A stretch of 58,526 nt of DNA from Gallionellales bacterium RIFCSPLOWO2_02_FULL_57_47 (GCA_001801175.1 MGWZ01000022.1:1-58526); one strand, 5' to 3'; shown: positions 43,882-52,944, numbered from the stretch's first letter. The notes: generated by a model not told the origin, from the sequence alone. Made by a program: numbers and translations.

Positions 43882-45894
43882 TTAAATTACGCTTTTTACG
43901 GTCTTGACCACATTCTCTGCGGTAAATCCGAAGTGCTTGAACAATTCGGGTGCCGGCGCGGATTCGCCGAAGCAATCCATGCCGACCACCGCGCCATCCA
44001 CACCCACATATTTGTACCATCCGCCGGTCACGCCCGCTTCGACTGCGACGCGCTTCACGCCCTTGGGCAATACGCTGTCCTTGTATGCCTGATCCTGGCT
44101 GTCGAACACATTGGTGGAAGGCATGGACACGACTCGTGCAGCGATGCCTTCGCCTGCCAGTGTCTTCTGGGCTTCCAGCGCCAGCGACACTTCCGAACCG
44201 GTCGCGATGATCACCACCCTGGGCTTGCCGCCTGCCGCTTCGGAGAGCACATAAGCTCCCTTGCGGATGTTGGCGATTTGCGCCGCATCGCGTTTCTGGA
44301 ATGCCAGGTTCTGGCGGCTGAAAATCAGGCTGCTCGGTCCGCCGCTGCGTTCCACGGCTGCCACCCAGGCCACGGCCGATTCCACCGTATCGCATGGGCG
44401 CCATACCTGCATGTTGGGGATAAGGCGCAGCGTTGCGGTTTGCTCGACCGGCTGGTGAGTCGGGCCGTCCTCACCTAATCCAATAGAATCGTGAGTGAAC
44501 ACGTAGATCACGCGCTGTTTCATCAGCGCTGACATACGGATCGCATTGCGCGCATACTCTGAGAACATCAGGAATGTACCTCCGAACGGCAGGAAACCAC
44601 CGTGCAAGGCCATGCCGTTCATGATGTGCGACATGCCGAATTCGCGCACGCCGTAGCTGATGTAATTGCCGGTGCCCTTGCCGCGCAGATGTTTGCAGCC
44701 TGTCCAGTTGGTCAGGTTGGAGCCGGTCAGGTCGGCGGAACCGCCGAGGAATTCAGGCAGTGCCGGAGCCAGCGCATTGATGGCGTTCTGCGAAGCCTTG
44801 CGGGTGGCGATGGTTTCGGCCTTCTCGTTGGTCTTGGCGATCGCTTCGGCAGCATGTGCTGCCCAGTTGGCAGGCAGTTCACCTTTGATGCGCCGCGTGA
44901 ATTCGGCTGCCTCTTTCGGATACGCTGCCTTGTATTCGGCGAATTTGTTGTTCCACAACTTTTCCAGGCCTTCGCCCTTGGTGCGCGCATCCCACGCTTC
45001 ATATACATGCTTGGGGATCTCGAACGGCGGATATTTCCAGCCGATATGCTCGCGTGTCGCGGCCACTTCGGCATCGCCCAATGCGGCACCATGCACGTCA
45101 TGGGTGTCGGCCTTGTTGGGAGAGCCCGCACCGATGATCGTCTTGCAGCAGATCAGCGTCGGCTTGTCGGCAATAGCCTTGCCTGCGTTGATCGCGGCAT
45201 TGATCGCTTCCGGGTCATGGCCCTGCACTTCAACAACATGCCAGCCGTAAGCTTCGAAACGCCTGGGTGTGTCATCGGTGTACCAACCGTCGATGTGCCC
45301 GTCGATCGAGATATTGTTGTCGTCCCAGAAAGCGATCAGCTTGCCCAGACCCCATGTGCCGGCCAGCGCGCAGGCTTCGTGGGATAGACCTTCCATCATG
45401 CAACCGTCGCCCATGAAAACATAGGTGTGATGATTGACGATCTCGTGGCCGGGCTTGTTGAATTCCGCAGCCAGCAATTTTTCCGCCATCGCCATGCCTA
45501 CCGCGTTGGTGATGCCCTGGCCGAGCGGGCCTCCGGTCGTTTCCACGCCGGGCGTATAGCCGTACTCGGGGTGCCCGGGAGTCTTTGAGTGCATCTGGCG
45601 GAACCGTTTCAGTTCATCCATCGGCAAATCGTAGCCGGACAGATGCAGCAACGAATAAATCAGTATCGAGCCGTGGCCGTTGGAAAGGATGAAACGGTCG
45701 CGATCGGGCCACTTGGGGTTGGCCGGGTTATGGCGCAGATGGCGGTTCCACAGCACGTCGGCGATCTCCGCCATGCCCATCGGGGCGCCGGGATGGCCGG
45801 AGTTCGCTTTCTGCACGGCATCAACTGCCAGCATGCGAATTGCGCCGGTAATGTCATTGAACCTGGGGGGGGTGATGTTACGTGTCGCAGCCAT
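43882..45894 (-). CDS. tkt: Transketolase
   Basis: The 670-residue enzyme moves two-carbon units between sugar phosphates with thiamine diphosphate. The N-terminal domain has [15 protein letters not shown] and the cofactor motif [18 protein letters not shown]...DDNN; the middle domain has [20 protein letters not shown]; the C-terminal domain has [14 protein letters not shown]. It is the first gene of the tkt-gap-pgk-pyk-fba operon. The gene set is usual for the combined pentose, glycolytic and Calvin cycle cluster in betaproteobacteria. A promoter is expected in 45895-45978, which I could not pinpoint. The start ATG follows a GGAGACCAC ribosome binding site. Confidence 0.97.
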   Translation of the reverse strand: MAATRNITPPRFNDITGAIRMLAVDAVQKANSGHPGAPMGMAEIADVLWNRHLRHNPANPKWPDRDRFILSNGHGSILIYSLLHLSGYDLPMDELKRFRQMHSKTPGHPEYGYTPGVETTGGPLGQGITNAVGMAMAEKLLAAEFNKPGHEIVNHHTYVFMGDGCMMEGLSHEACALAGTWGLGKLIAFWDDNNISIDGHIDGWYTDDTPRRFEAYGWHVVEVQGHDPEAINAAINAGKAIADKPTLICCKTIIGAGSPNKADTHDVHGAALGDAEVAATREHIGWKYPPFEIPKHVYEAWDARTKGEGLEKLWNNKFAEYKAAYPKEAAEFTRRIKGELPANWAAHAAEAIAKTNEKAETIATRKASQNAINALAPALPEFLGGSADLTGSNLTNWTGCKHLRGKGTGNYISYGVREFGMSHIMNGMALHGGFLPFGGTFLMFSEYARNAIRMSALMKQRVIYVFTHDSIGLGEDGPTHQPVEQTATLRLIPNMQVWRPCDTVESAVAWVAAVERSGGPSSLIFSRQNLAFQKRDAAQIANIRKGAYVLSEAAGGKPRVVIIATGSEVSLALEAQKTLAGEGIAARVVSMPSTNVFDSQDQAYKDSVLPKGVKRVAVEAGVTGGWYKYVGVDGAVVGMDCFGESAPAPELFKHFGFTAENVVKTVKSVI

Positions 45895-45978
45895 TTTCTG
45901 TGGTCTCCAGAATAATCGGTGGGTTGGTAATGTGAACCCGTTCGGGCCGGTAATTATACAGCGCCCCGATAAAGCTTC

Positions 45979-46629
45979 CTACTGTGATTCGTTTTCGCCT
46001 CCCTTTCTGGCGAATTTGATGCCCAGTTGTTTGAGTTTGCGGTAAAGATGGGTGCGCTCCAGGCCGATCTTTTCGGCTACACGCATCACATTGCCTGACT
46101 CTTTGCGCAAATGATAGTCTAAATAAAGCGCGTCGAAATGCTCGCGCGCTTCGCGCAACGGCAAATCCAGCGGCAAGGAAAATTGCTGCGTCAGCCCGTC
46201 GATGTTCTGGATTATTTTCCGGTTTTGCGCTTCGGCTGTTTGCATCTGCGGATTGGGCATCCCGCCTTTGATCGCCCTGGCAATGGCGCTTAACAGCTTT
46301 TGCAGCGCAATGGGTTTCTCCAGAAAATCCACCGCGCCGATGCGTGTCGCCTCAACCGCAGTCTCGATCGTGCCGTGACCGGACATCATCACGACAGGCA
46401 TCGTCAGCAAATCCTGATCGACCCACTCCTTGAGCAAAGTCACGCCATCGGTGTCCGGCATCCAGATATCGAGCAATACCAGATCCGGTTCGAATTCATT
46501 GCGGAAAACGCGCGCCTGCCCGGCATTTTCAGCCAGATGTACCTGATAGCCCTCATCAAACAGAATTTCCGACAACAGTTCACGGATGCCGATTTCATCA
46601 TCCACCACCAATATTTGTTTGCTTGTCAT
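45979..46629 (-). CDS. NtrX-like response regulator lacking the AAA+ domain
   Basis: This 216-residue regulator has an NtrX-type receiver (about 1-120, phospho-acceptor Asp in LVLLDIWMPDTDG) joined directly to a Fis-type helix-turn-helix at the C terminus (VMRVAEKIGLERTHLYRKLKQLG). The central sigma-54-interacting AAA+ domain of classical NtrX is absent, so it is unlikely to activate sigma-54 promoters directly. Its ATG overlaps the stop codon of the ntrY-like kinase (TGATG), and GAGGAG is well placed; a GTG one codon upstream is possible. The two form a tight two-component pair. The target genes are unknown. Confidence 0.88.
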   Translation of the reverse strand: MTSKQILVVDDEIGIRELLSEILFDEGYQVHLAENAGQARVFRNEFEPDLVLLDIWMPDTDGVTLLKEWVDQDLLTMPVVMMSGHGTIETAVEATRIGAVDFLEKPIALQKLLSAIARAIKGGMPNPQMQTAEAQNRKIIQNIDGLTQQFSLPLDLPLREAREHFDALYLDYHLRKESGNVMRVAEKIGLERTHLYRKLKQLGIKFARKGGENESQ

Positions 46630-48749
46630 CACAACTCCTCAATCAGCGGCAGGCTGATATTGATGCGCGCTCCGCCGTTCATGCTGTTTTCAATGCTGAT
46701 GCGGCCGCCATGCTCCTCGACCAGTTTCTTTACGATGGCCAGGCCCAGTCCGGTTCCCCTGGGTTTGGTCGTCATGTAAGGCTCGAAAGCGCGAGCCAGC
46801 ACGTTCCCGGGAAAGCCCGCGCCATTATCTTCGACATGCAGGTGAATTTCCCTGCCCTGCATTTCGGTACTCAGCGTAATTTGCGGCTGCGTAACAGCCT
46901 GCAGCGCATCCTGTGCATTCTGCAGCAGGTTGTGGATGACCTGGCGCAAGCGGGTCGCATCACCGTTGACATCGCTGCGCAACGCTTCCAGCTTCAGCGT
47001 GATAGGAATAGCATTCGCCTCATACAACCCCAGCACTTCCCTGATCAATTGATGCAAATCCAGGCGCGATAGTTTCAGCGCCGGGCCGCGTGCATAATTG
47101 GCGAAATCGCCCACCATGTTTTTCATCGCGGCGACCTGGCTGACGATGGTTTGCGTGGCGCGCTTTAAAAGTTGCGCGTCAACTTCATCAAGCTTGCCAC
47201 CGAGTTTGTGCTGCAAGCGTTCTGCTGAAAGTTGTATCGGCGTAAGCGGGTTTTTGATTTCATGCGCGAGACGGCGCGCCACCTCGCCCCATGCCGCCTG
47301 CCGCTCTGCGCTCAGCAGGTGACTGATGTCATCGAACACGACCACATAGCCTGCATCTCCGCCCTGAGGTAAACGAGTACCGCGCATCAGCAAAATCTGG
47401 TTGCCATTCCTGCTTAAGCGCTCTATCTGCCGTTGCCATTCGCAGTTGGTGGCATCGCTGAAAGCCTCAATGATGGTGTTGCAGAATGATCTCAGCAGGA
47501 CATGTTTTTCAGCCAGTTGACTCAGCGACATGCGCTGCATTTCCTGCAACGGTGCGGCGAGGATTTGTGCCGCGCTGGTGTTCACGGAACGCAAGCGAAA
47601 CTCCTCATCCAGCGCCAGAACACCGGAAGACAAGTGCGTCAGCACGCTCTCCAGGTGAGCCTTGGCACTTCCCACTTCGCGCTGCTGCTGTTCGCTGGCT
47701 TGCTTTGCATCAAACAGCTGCCTGGTCATCTGGTTGAACAAGCCGGTCAGCGCACCCAGTTCATCGCTGCTTTGTATCGGATACTGGCTGGTAAAATCGC
47801 CTTGTGCCACCGCTCGTGTGCCTTCCGCGAGCGCTTCCAGTGAGGAACCCAGCCGCTCGCTGATAAAAAAGGCCGCCGATACCGCAGTCAATAGCACCAC
47901 CAATAACGACAGAGTCAGGGTGATTGCATACAGCCGCTTCAATCCGAGGCGCGATAGCGTCAGCTCCTGATAATCGTTATACACCGCCTGCACGGTTTCG
48001 GCATCCGCCTCGATTTGTTTCGGCACGGGCTGGGTGAATTGCAGCACATACTGCCCAACGGCTGGTGTGCTGGTATTTACCCTTACCAGCGAGCGTAGCG
48101 TCAAACCTTTTTTCGGCAGGGTGTCGATCACCTCATATTCGCCCTTTTCCAGGGTTGACCGCAGCAAAGCGCTGTCGGGCATTTCCGGAACCAGGGCAAT
48201 GCCACTGGAGGAAAAAGCCACCACATTTCCTCTGGCGGTAAACAATGCCGCCTCCTGCGCCACCTTTTCATCTATTAACTGATCCAATGCACGCTGATAT
48301 TGTTCCGGATGCTTTTCTGACAACAATAGCGCGATGAACTGGGTCTTTTTGGTCAGTTCCTTCAGGCTGTTTTCCAGACCGCTTCTGCCCAGGTTGAGTC
48401 CGCCTTCCAGGGCATTTTCGACGCGCACGTCAAACCACGACTCTATGCTCCTGCTCAGGAAATTTACCGATACCACATACACCAGCAATCCGGGCAGAAC
48501 GGCTATCAAGGTGAAAAAAACCACCAGACGCAACGTAAGCTTGGCGCCAAAAACCTTGTTCCTGATCTTGTTGCGCAAGCGTACGAGTTGAAAACCGACC
48601 AATCCCGTCAGGCTCAGCGCAAACAAGCCGGTTAACCCGAGCAGCAAATAATAGCTGATGGAAAACACCTCGGTGTTTGCGCTGCTGCTGGACAGCAAAT
48701 AAAGCAACGTGACGCCAACAATGGCACCGATAAAAATAAGGTATTTCAA
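46629..48749 (-). CDS. NtrY-like sensor histidine kinase
   Basis: The 706-residue membrane kinase has three N-terminal helices (about 3-22, 30-52 and 70-95), a ~170-residue periplasmic sensor region, a fourth helix (about 270-300), a HAMP domain (ALAEGTRAVAQGDF), a PAS domain, and the HisKA/ATPase unit with HEIKNPLTPIQLSAERL, LLQNAQDAL, DNGAGFPG and TGLGLAIVKKLVEEHGG. This is NtrY architecture; NtrY kinases link to nitrogen or redox status in several bacteria. It starts with TTG at 48749, seven bases after the DUF4390 stop, with GGAG upstream; no closer ATG fits. Its stop overlaps the regulator start by one base. Confidence 0.9.
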   Translation of the reverse strand: MKYLIFIGAIVGVTLLYLLSSSSANTEVFSISYYLLLGLTGLFALSLTGLVGFQLVRLRNKIRNKVFGAKLTLRLVVFFTLIAVLPGLLVYVVSVNFLSRSIESWFDVRVENALEGGLNLGRSGLENSLKELTKKTQFIALLLSEKHPEQYQRALDQLIDEKVAQEAALFTARGNVVAFSSSGIALVPEMPDSALLRSTLEKGEYEVIDTLPKKGLTLRSLVRVNTSTPAVGQYVLQFTQPVPKQIEADAETVQAVYNDYQELTLSRLGLKRLYAITLTLSLLVVLLTAVSAAFFISERLGSSLEALAEGTRAVAQGDFTSQYPIQSSDELGALTGLFNQMTRQLFDAKQASEQQQREVGSAKAHLESVLTHLSSGVLALDEEFRLRSVNTSAAQILAAPLQEMQRMSLSQLAEKHVLLRSFCNTIIEAFSDATNCEWQRQIERLSRNGNQILLMRGTRLPQGGDAGYVVVFDDISHLLSAERQAAWGEVARRLAHEIKNPLTPIQLSAERLQHKLGGKLDEVDAQLLKRATQTIVSQVAAMKNMVGDFANYARGPALKLSRLDLHQLIREVLGLYEANAIPITLKLEALRSDVNGDATRLRQVIHNLLQNAQDALQAVTQPQITLSTEMQGREIHLHVEDNGAGFPGNVLARAFEPYMTTKPRGTGLGLAIVKKLVEEHGGRISIENSMNGGARINISLPLIEEL

Positions 48750-48756
48750 CGCACCA

Positions 48757-49410
48757 TCACTCCGCTTTGCCGTCGCCGCGCAGGATAATTTCCGCAGGCC
48801 GGATCATCCAGCGATACCAATCGGAATCAAGCGACCAATCCTTGCCGGTCAGCGCGTTCACCTGCAACGGCAGGGGCAATTGCGCGACATTCAGGCGCAA
48901 CCGCGCCGCGACAATATAGTTGCTCTCCTCTTTCATCAGTTCTGCTGGAATGGTTGCTGAACTTTGCCTGGCCAGTATGTTTATCGCATCTTCGAAACTG
49001 GCAAAATTCTGAAACAGCGTGCCGCGTGAAAGGCGGTACTGGCGCGTCAAGACATTGTAGGAAAGCTTGACGGTTTGTTCGCCTTGAAAAATCTTTTCAT
49101 CGAGCCAATACCAGCGTGAGCGCGTCAGCGAAAATTCGCCGACAAAATACAATGGCACACCGTGGGACAAAGCATGTTCCGCCGCGGAGGTCAGATTGAT
49201 ATCGTAGCTGGCGGAGAGCTGATAGCCATCCTCGTTCAGGCGCATTTCCGCCTTGTTGACGGAAATGCCATCGGCTGTCGCCAGGGGACAGAAGACAGAG
49301 GACAGAAGACAGATGACAGCAATGATGCCGAATCTGTACAGGCCAATGCCAGGTCCAACTACATAGTCAGTGCGCCGGGACATGTCAGGAGACTTTCTGT
49401 CCTCAGTCAT
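48757..49410 (-). CDS. DUF4390 exported protein with repeat-encoded signal peptide
   Basis: This 217-residue protein matches DUF4390: ISVNKAEMRLNEDGYQLSASYDINLT, GVPLYFVGEFSLTRSRWYWLDEKI, LTRQYRLSRGTLFQNFASFEDAI and VNALTGKDWSLDSDWYRWM. Its signal core IIAVICLLSSVFCPLATA is encoded by a heptamer array at 49287-49319, and the first codons (MTEDRKS) by the inverted partner at 49397-49431. The ATG at 49410 overlaps the rsmB stop (ATGA); the ATG at 49383 would shorten the N terminus by nine residues. The family usually sits between rsmB and ntrY in betaproteobacteria, as here. Function unknown; a periplasmic role is likely. Confidence 0.85.
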   Translation of the reverse strand: MTEDRKSPDMSRRTDYVVGPGIGLYRFGIIAVICLLSSVFCPLATADGISVNKAEMRLNEDGYQLSASYDINLTSAAEHALSHGVPLYFVGEFSLTRSRWYWLDEKIFQGEQTVKLSYNVLTRQYRLSRGTLFQNFASFEDAINILARQSSATIPAELMKEESNYIVAARLRLNVAQLPLPLQVNALTGKDWSLDSDWYRWMIRPAEIILRGDGKAE

Positions 49411-49431
49411 CTGTCTTCAGTCCTCTGTTTG
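49287..49431. repeat. Inverted heptamer array across the rsmB/DUF4390 junction
   Basis: The left array (49287-49319) reads GACAGAA-GACAGAG-GACAGAA-GACAGAT-GACAG. The right array (49397-49431) reads CTGTCCT-CAGTCAT-CTGTCTT-CAGTCCT-CTGTTTG. Both have a seven-base period and pair across a 77-base spacer. The element contains the rsmB stop, the DUF4390 start and its signal peptide core. Confidence 0.85.
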
Positions 49432-50873
49432 TGCAGCAATGCATAAAAGAATCCGTCGTGCTGATCATTGGGTAATATCTGTCCATTGCTACTTTCCGGC
49501 AAGGCCACCGGCAAACGCCGCGCATCCGGCTGTTGAGCCAGAAACGCCGCGATCACCTGCTCATTTTCCTGCCGGAAAACCGAGCAGGTTGCGTAGAGCA
49601 ATTTACCATCTTGCGCCAGCAGCCGCCACAACGCGCGCAGGATGTCGAGCTGTTGCGCGGCGAATCCGGCAATATCCGCGCGGCGGCGCAGCCACTTGAT
49701 GTCGGGGTGGCGTCGTACCACGCCGGAAGCCGAGCAGGGCACGTCGGCGAGAATACGCTGAAACGGCTTGCCATCCCACCACTTCTCCGGCTCGGCAGCG
49801 TTGCCGACCACAAGTTGCGCGGACAGCGCCAGGCGCTGCAAATTTTCCGCGACGCGCCGCAAACGGTTTTCGTCCTTGTCCACTGCGACCATCTGCACAG
49901 CGGCGCTTTCCAGAATGTGCGCGGCCTTTCCTCCCGGAGCGGCACAGGCATCCAGCACGCGCATCCCGTCGTGAACGTCCAGCAGATGCGCGGCATATTG
50001 CGCGCCGGCATCCTGCACCGAGACCAGCCCGGCAAAAAAACCCGGCAACTTGTCCACCGGCACCGGCTTGTCCAGTTGCAGCGCGTTAATATAAAACTCG
50101 CTAAGCGATTCGTTTGCCCCCTCGCCCGCTTGCGGGATAACCAGCGACTTGGCTGCGGTTGTTTGCAGCCTAGTCGAATGGCTAGTTGTTTTATCCAGAG
50201 GGTTGGGGAGAGGGAAATGGGCACGGCAGGCTTCATTGTCTGGGGCGGCATAATTGCCATGACCGTTCGGCTCGATCAACCGCGCGTGAATATCCTGCTG
50301 CTCAAGCAGTGCCAGATAATCCGCTGTGGTACCGCGCCGCTGATTGACGCGCAACGTCATCGGCGGATGCAGATTGCCCGCCGTCAGTATCGCCGCGCTG
50401 CACTCGCCATACTGCGCCTGCAGCTCATCGATCCACCACTGCGGATAACTGTACTTTCCTTCCGCGCGCTGTGCGGCTTGTTCCAGCAATGCGTCCCGTC
50501 CGCGCAGGAAATTGCGCAGAATCGCGTTCACCAGGCCGCTCACTTTCGGGTTCAGCATTTGTGCGGCACGCACCGCGAAATCGACCACCGCATGCTGCGC
50601 GGCTTTGCTGTACTGCAGTTGGTACAGCGCCACCAGTAACACGTAGTAGATACGCTGGTCCGACAGCGGTTTGTGCAGCAACAGCTCTAACAGCGCGCGC
50701 AATTGACCGTAAAAACGCAACGTGCCGTAGCTCAGATCCTGCAGTGCCGCGCGTTGCGCAGGAGTCCATACCGCTTTTCTGCGCAGCGATTCATCCAGCA
50801 CCTGATTGAGGTTGCGCCCGTCCGCCAGTACCTGCTGAACGATTTGTGCTGCGGCGAGTTGTATGTTGTGCAT
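49407..50873 (-). CDS. rsmB: 16S rRNA (cytosine-967) C5-methyltransferase with repeat insert
   Basis: The 488-residue enzyme methylates C967 of 16S rRNA. It has an N-terminal NusB-like domain (about 1-140), the SAM site VLDACAAPGGKAAHIL, and the two catalytic cysteines in DVPCSASGVVRRHPDIKW and YATCSVFRQEN. It is about 55 residues longer than usual. Residues ~216-259 are encoded by two nested repeats lying between the RNA-binding region (ARLIEPNGHG) and the catalytic start (LDKPVPVDKLPGF). The last residues QRTEDR come from a heptamer array. It is upstream of DUF4390, ntrY and ntrX-like genes and downstream of fmt across 218 bp. Confidence 0.93.
   Translation of the reverse strand: MHNIQLAAAQIVQQVLADGRNLNQVLDESLRRKAVWTPAQRAALQDLSYGTLRFYGQLRALLELLLHKPLSDQRIYYVLLVALYQLQYSKAAQHAVVDFAVRAAQMLNPKVSGLVNAILRNFLRGRDALLEQAAQRAEGKYSYPQWWIDELQAQYGECSAAILTAGNLHPPMTLRVNQRRGTTADYLALLEQQDIHARLIEPNGHGNYAAPDNEACRAHFPLPNPLDKTTSHSTRLQTTAAKSLVIPQAGEGANESLSEFYINALQLDKPVPVDKLPGFFAGLVSVQDAGAQYAAHLLDVHDGMRVLDACAAPGGKAAHILESAAVQMVAVDKDENRLRRVAENLQRLALSAQLVVGNAAEPEKWWDGKPFQRILADVPCSASGVVRRHPDIKWLRRRADIAGFAAQQLDILRALWRLLAQDGKLLYATCSVFRQENEQVIAAFLAQQPDARRLPVALPESSNGQILPNDQHDGFFYALLHKQRTEDR
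50098..50217. repeat. Nested repeats inserted in frame in rsmB
   Basis: The outer repeat is of the CCCTCTCCCGCAAGCGGGAG family: CCCCCTCGCCCGCTTGCGGGA on the left (first bases CCCCCTCGCC) and AGAGGGTTGGGGAGAGGG on the right. A REP-like hairpin (50139-50188) sits between these halves, bounded by GGGATAA and TTATCC. The whole stays open in the rsmB frame. Confidence 0.8.
50139..50188 (+). repeat. REP-like hairpin, copy 3 (inside rsmB)
   Basis: It starts AACCAGCGACTTGGCTGCGG and ends GCAGCCTAGTCGAATGGCTA. The inner stem CTGC/GCAG replaces CTGGC/GCCAG of other copies with paired changes. Confidence 0.8.
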
Positions 50874-50897
50874 TTAACCCCAAAAATCCATTAGGCC

Positions 50898-51022
50898 GTC
50901 ATTCCGGCGCAGGCCGGTATCCAGCAATTAAAAACACTCCGCGAAGCGGACAAAGCCATGATGTTGTCAGACTGAAGCGGGAATTTGTTAAGCATCTGGA
51001 TACCGGCCTGCGCCGGCATGAC
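50898..51022. repeat. Palindromic repeat between fmt and rsmB
   Basis: Arms 50898-50924 and 50996-51022 are 27-base inverted repeats with one mismatch; the left starts GTCATTCCGGCGCAGGCCGG. This looks like a widespread type of intergenic repeat. Confidence 0.8.
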
Positions 51023-51035
51023 GCGCAGCCGAGCC

Positions 51036-51061
51036 ATCGCGCAATGAATTGCGCTCCTGCA
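51036..51061. repeat. Half copy of the 25-bp double palindrome
   Basis: ATCGCGCAATGAATTGCGCT and following CCTGCA match one arm of the element at 15999-16067. The partner arm is missing. Confidence 0.65.
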
Positions 51062-51091
51062 GAATGCCTTGGTACAGCTGATTATATGGGA

Positions 51092-52063
51092 TTAACTCAC
51101 GGAAAAATTATCGCCGACCTTGACCGGCACGGCCTGCAAAAACTGCGCAGCCGGCAGCGCCTTGCCGCCGGGGCGCTGCAACACTTCCAGATGCAACGCA
51201 TCGTTGCCGCAAGCCACCGTGATGCCGTGCTTGTCCACCGCAAGAACCCTGCCCGGCTCGCCGTGCGCGCCTTCCCGCAGCGCAGTCTGCCAGATTTTTA
51301 TCGCCACACCGTTAAAATCTGCATGGCACACCGGAAAGGGATTGAAGGCGCGTACCGCGCGTTCGATCTGCCGCGCATCCTGCCGCCAGTCGATCTGCGC
51401 CTCACTCTTGAGCAGCTTGGCGGCGTAAGTCGCAGCCGCATCGTCCTGTCTGACCGGTGTCAGGCGGTTTTGCGGGTTGCCGCCTGCTGGCGACATCCCT
51501 GCCAGCGCCGATTCCTGCAACAGGCGCAGTGCTTCGATAATGCAGTCCGCGCCGATCACGGCCAGCTTGTCATGCAGAGTTGCCGCCGTGTCGTTTTGCG
51601 CAATCGGGCAAGCCCGGCTCAACAGCATGTCGCCGGTATCCAGCCCTTCGTCCATCTGCATGATGGTAATGCCGGTTTCGCTGTCGCCCGCCAGGATCGC
51701 GCGCGGTATCGGCGCAGCCCCGCGCCAGCGCGGCAGCAACGAAGCATGAATATTCAGGCATCCGTAGCGCGGCAGTTGCAGCACGGCATTCGGCAAAATC
51801 AGCCCATAAGCGGCCACCACCATCACGTCGGCACCCAGCGCGGCAATCGGGCGCTGCGCCTCTTCGGTTTTCAATGTGGCGGGCTGAAATACCGGCAAAC
51901 CGTGTTGCAGCGCAAGCTGCTTCACCGGGCTGGCGGCCAGCTGCATGCCCCGTCCTGCAGGGCGGTCCGGCTGGGTCAGCACCGCGACTACCTGATGTTC
52001 CCTGAGCAGTGCAGCCAACGCGCTGGCCGCGAAATGTGGTGTGCCGGCAAAGATGATTTTCAT
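51092..52063 (-). CDS. fmt: Methionyl-tRNA formyltransferase
   Basis: The 323-residue enzyme formylates initiator methionyl-tRNA. The ATG at 52063 starts MKIIFAGTPHFAASALAALL, and the formyl-folate site shows NIHASLLPRWRGAAPIPRAIL, QMDEGLDTGDML and a conserved C-terminal domain (EAQIDWRQDARQIERAVRAFNPFP). An in-frame reading extends to 52207 but is encoded by repeats and rejected. It is normally adjacent to def; here a 377-bp repeat-rich spacer separates the two. The next gene on the same strand is rsmB, as in most bacteria. Confidence 0.95.
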   Translation of the reverse strand: MKIIFAGTPHFAASALAALLREHQVVAVLTQPDRPAGRGMQLAASPVKQLALQHGLPVFQPATLKTEEAQRPIAALGADVMVVAAYGLILPNAVLQLPRYGCLNIHASLLPRWRGAAPIPRAILAGDSETGITIMQMDEGLDTGDMLLSRACPIAQNDTAATLHDKLAVIGADCIIEALRLLQESALAGMSPAGGNPQNRLTPVRQDDAAATYAAKLLKSEAQIDWRQDARQIERAVRAFNPFPVCHADFNGVAIKIWQTALREGAHGEPGRVLAVDKHGITVACGNDALHLEVLQRPGGKALPAAQFLQAVPVKVGDNFSVS

Positions 52064-52195
52064 AAAAAAGTTGGTCCGGTAAAAACCTCTGCACAACGTC
52101 GCGAGCGCAGCAGAGGCAAGGCAAAAATTGGCGAGGAACCAGCCGCTCTGCCACGGTGATGTGGAACACTTTGGCGCGGGAAGAGCGGCCTGCAT

Positions 52196-52237
52196 CTGCT
52201 CCCGCAATCGGCTGGCTTCGCCAGTAACGTGTCGCAG
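52196..52237 (+). repeat. Dispersed copy of the xthA repeat, upstream of fmt
   Basis: Forty-two bases starting CTGCTCCCGCAATCGGCTGG match the reverse complement of the core of each xthA unit, with only a few differences (the stem GGCTGG...CCAG replaces GGCCGG...CCGG with paired change). Confidence 0.8.
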
Positions 52238-52300
52238 ATGCGGTGTACATTTAGTACATGAGGATTTTGAGCCATTTTTTAACGCTGCATCAGCAAGCGC

Positions 52301-52350
52301 ATAACCAACGACTTAGTTGGCGTAGTTTGACAACTTAATCGGATGGCTAT
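52301..52350 (+). repeat. REP-like hairpin, copy 4 (tandem with copy 5)
   Basis: It starts ATAACCAACGACTTAGTTGG and ends CAACTTAATCGGATGGCTAT. It is directly followed by copy 5. Of the 377-bp gap between fmt and def, 52064-52195 and 52238-52300 show no gene; the rest is these repeats. Confidence 0.85.
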
Positions 52351-52401
52351 AACCAGCCGCTTAGGCAACGTTTTTTGGTGGCTTAGCGGAATGGCTAGTG
52401 G
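52349..52401 (+). repeat. REP-like hairpin, copy 5 (tandem with copy 4)
   Basis: It starts ATAACCAGCCGCTTAGGCAA and ends TGGCTTAGCGGAATGGCTAG. The CCGCT/AGCGG stem replaces CGACT/AGTCG with matched changes. Confidence 0.8.
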
Positions 52402-52440
52402 TTTCATCAGTTGTTTCATCAGTAGTTGTGCGGAGGTTTT

Positions 52441-52944
52441 TTACAGGGTCTCGCGCTGGCGTTTCTTAAGCTTGGCGCGAATCCTGGTTTGCTTGAGTTG
52501 CGACAAGTACTCGACGAACACCTTGCCGCGCAAGTGATCTATTTCGTGCTGGATGCAGACCGCCAGAAAGCCCTCTGCCTCCAGCGTGAAGGGTTCGCCT
52601 TTTTCGTTGAGGGCGCGCACTGTTACTTTTTCCGCGCGGCGCACCTTCTCATAAATACCCGGTACCGACAGGCAGCCTTCCTCGCTTTCCTCTACGCCGC
52701 TGCTGGCGATGATTTCCGGATTGATGAACACCTGCAGCTGGTTATGCGCCTCGGAAGCATCCACCACGACGATCTGTATATGCACATCCACCTGTGTCGC
52801 CGCCAGGCCGACTCCGGGTGCGGCATACATGGTCTCAGCCATGTCTTGCGCCAGCCTGCGAGTGGCATCATCGACCCGCTCAACCTTCCCGGCGATCTTG
52901 TGCAGCCGCTCATCGGGATAATGCAAAATTTTCAGGATTGCCAT
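52441..52944 (-). CDS. def: Peptide deformylase
   Basis: The 167-residue metalloenzyme removes the formyl group from new proteins. The three class I motifs are present: GVGLAATQ (about residue 45), EGCLSVPG with the metal Cys, and the metal-binding HEIDHLRG. The ATG at 52944 begins [14 protein letters not shown]; the in-frame extension to 53037 is not conserved in type. It is divergent from the LysM gene; promoters for both should lie in 52945-53073. It faces the same direction as fmt, but a long run of repeats lies between, so co-transcription is doubtful. Confidence 0.95.
   Translation of the reverse strand: MAILKILHYPDERLHKIAGKVERVDDATRRLAQDMAETMYAAPGVGLAATQVDVHIQIVVVDASEAHNQLQVFINPEIIASSGVEESEEGCLSVPGIYEKVRRAEKVTVRALNEKGEPFTLEAEGFLAVCIQHEIDHLRGKVFVEYLSQLKQTRIRAKLKKRQRETL

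Noticed and set aside
52301-52401. REP-like hairpins as integron attC sites
   Set aside because: The units are ~50 nt, lack recognisable paired core sites with GTTRRRY, do not flank gene cassettes, and occur inside other repeats.
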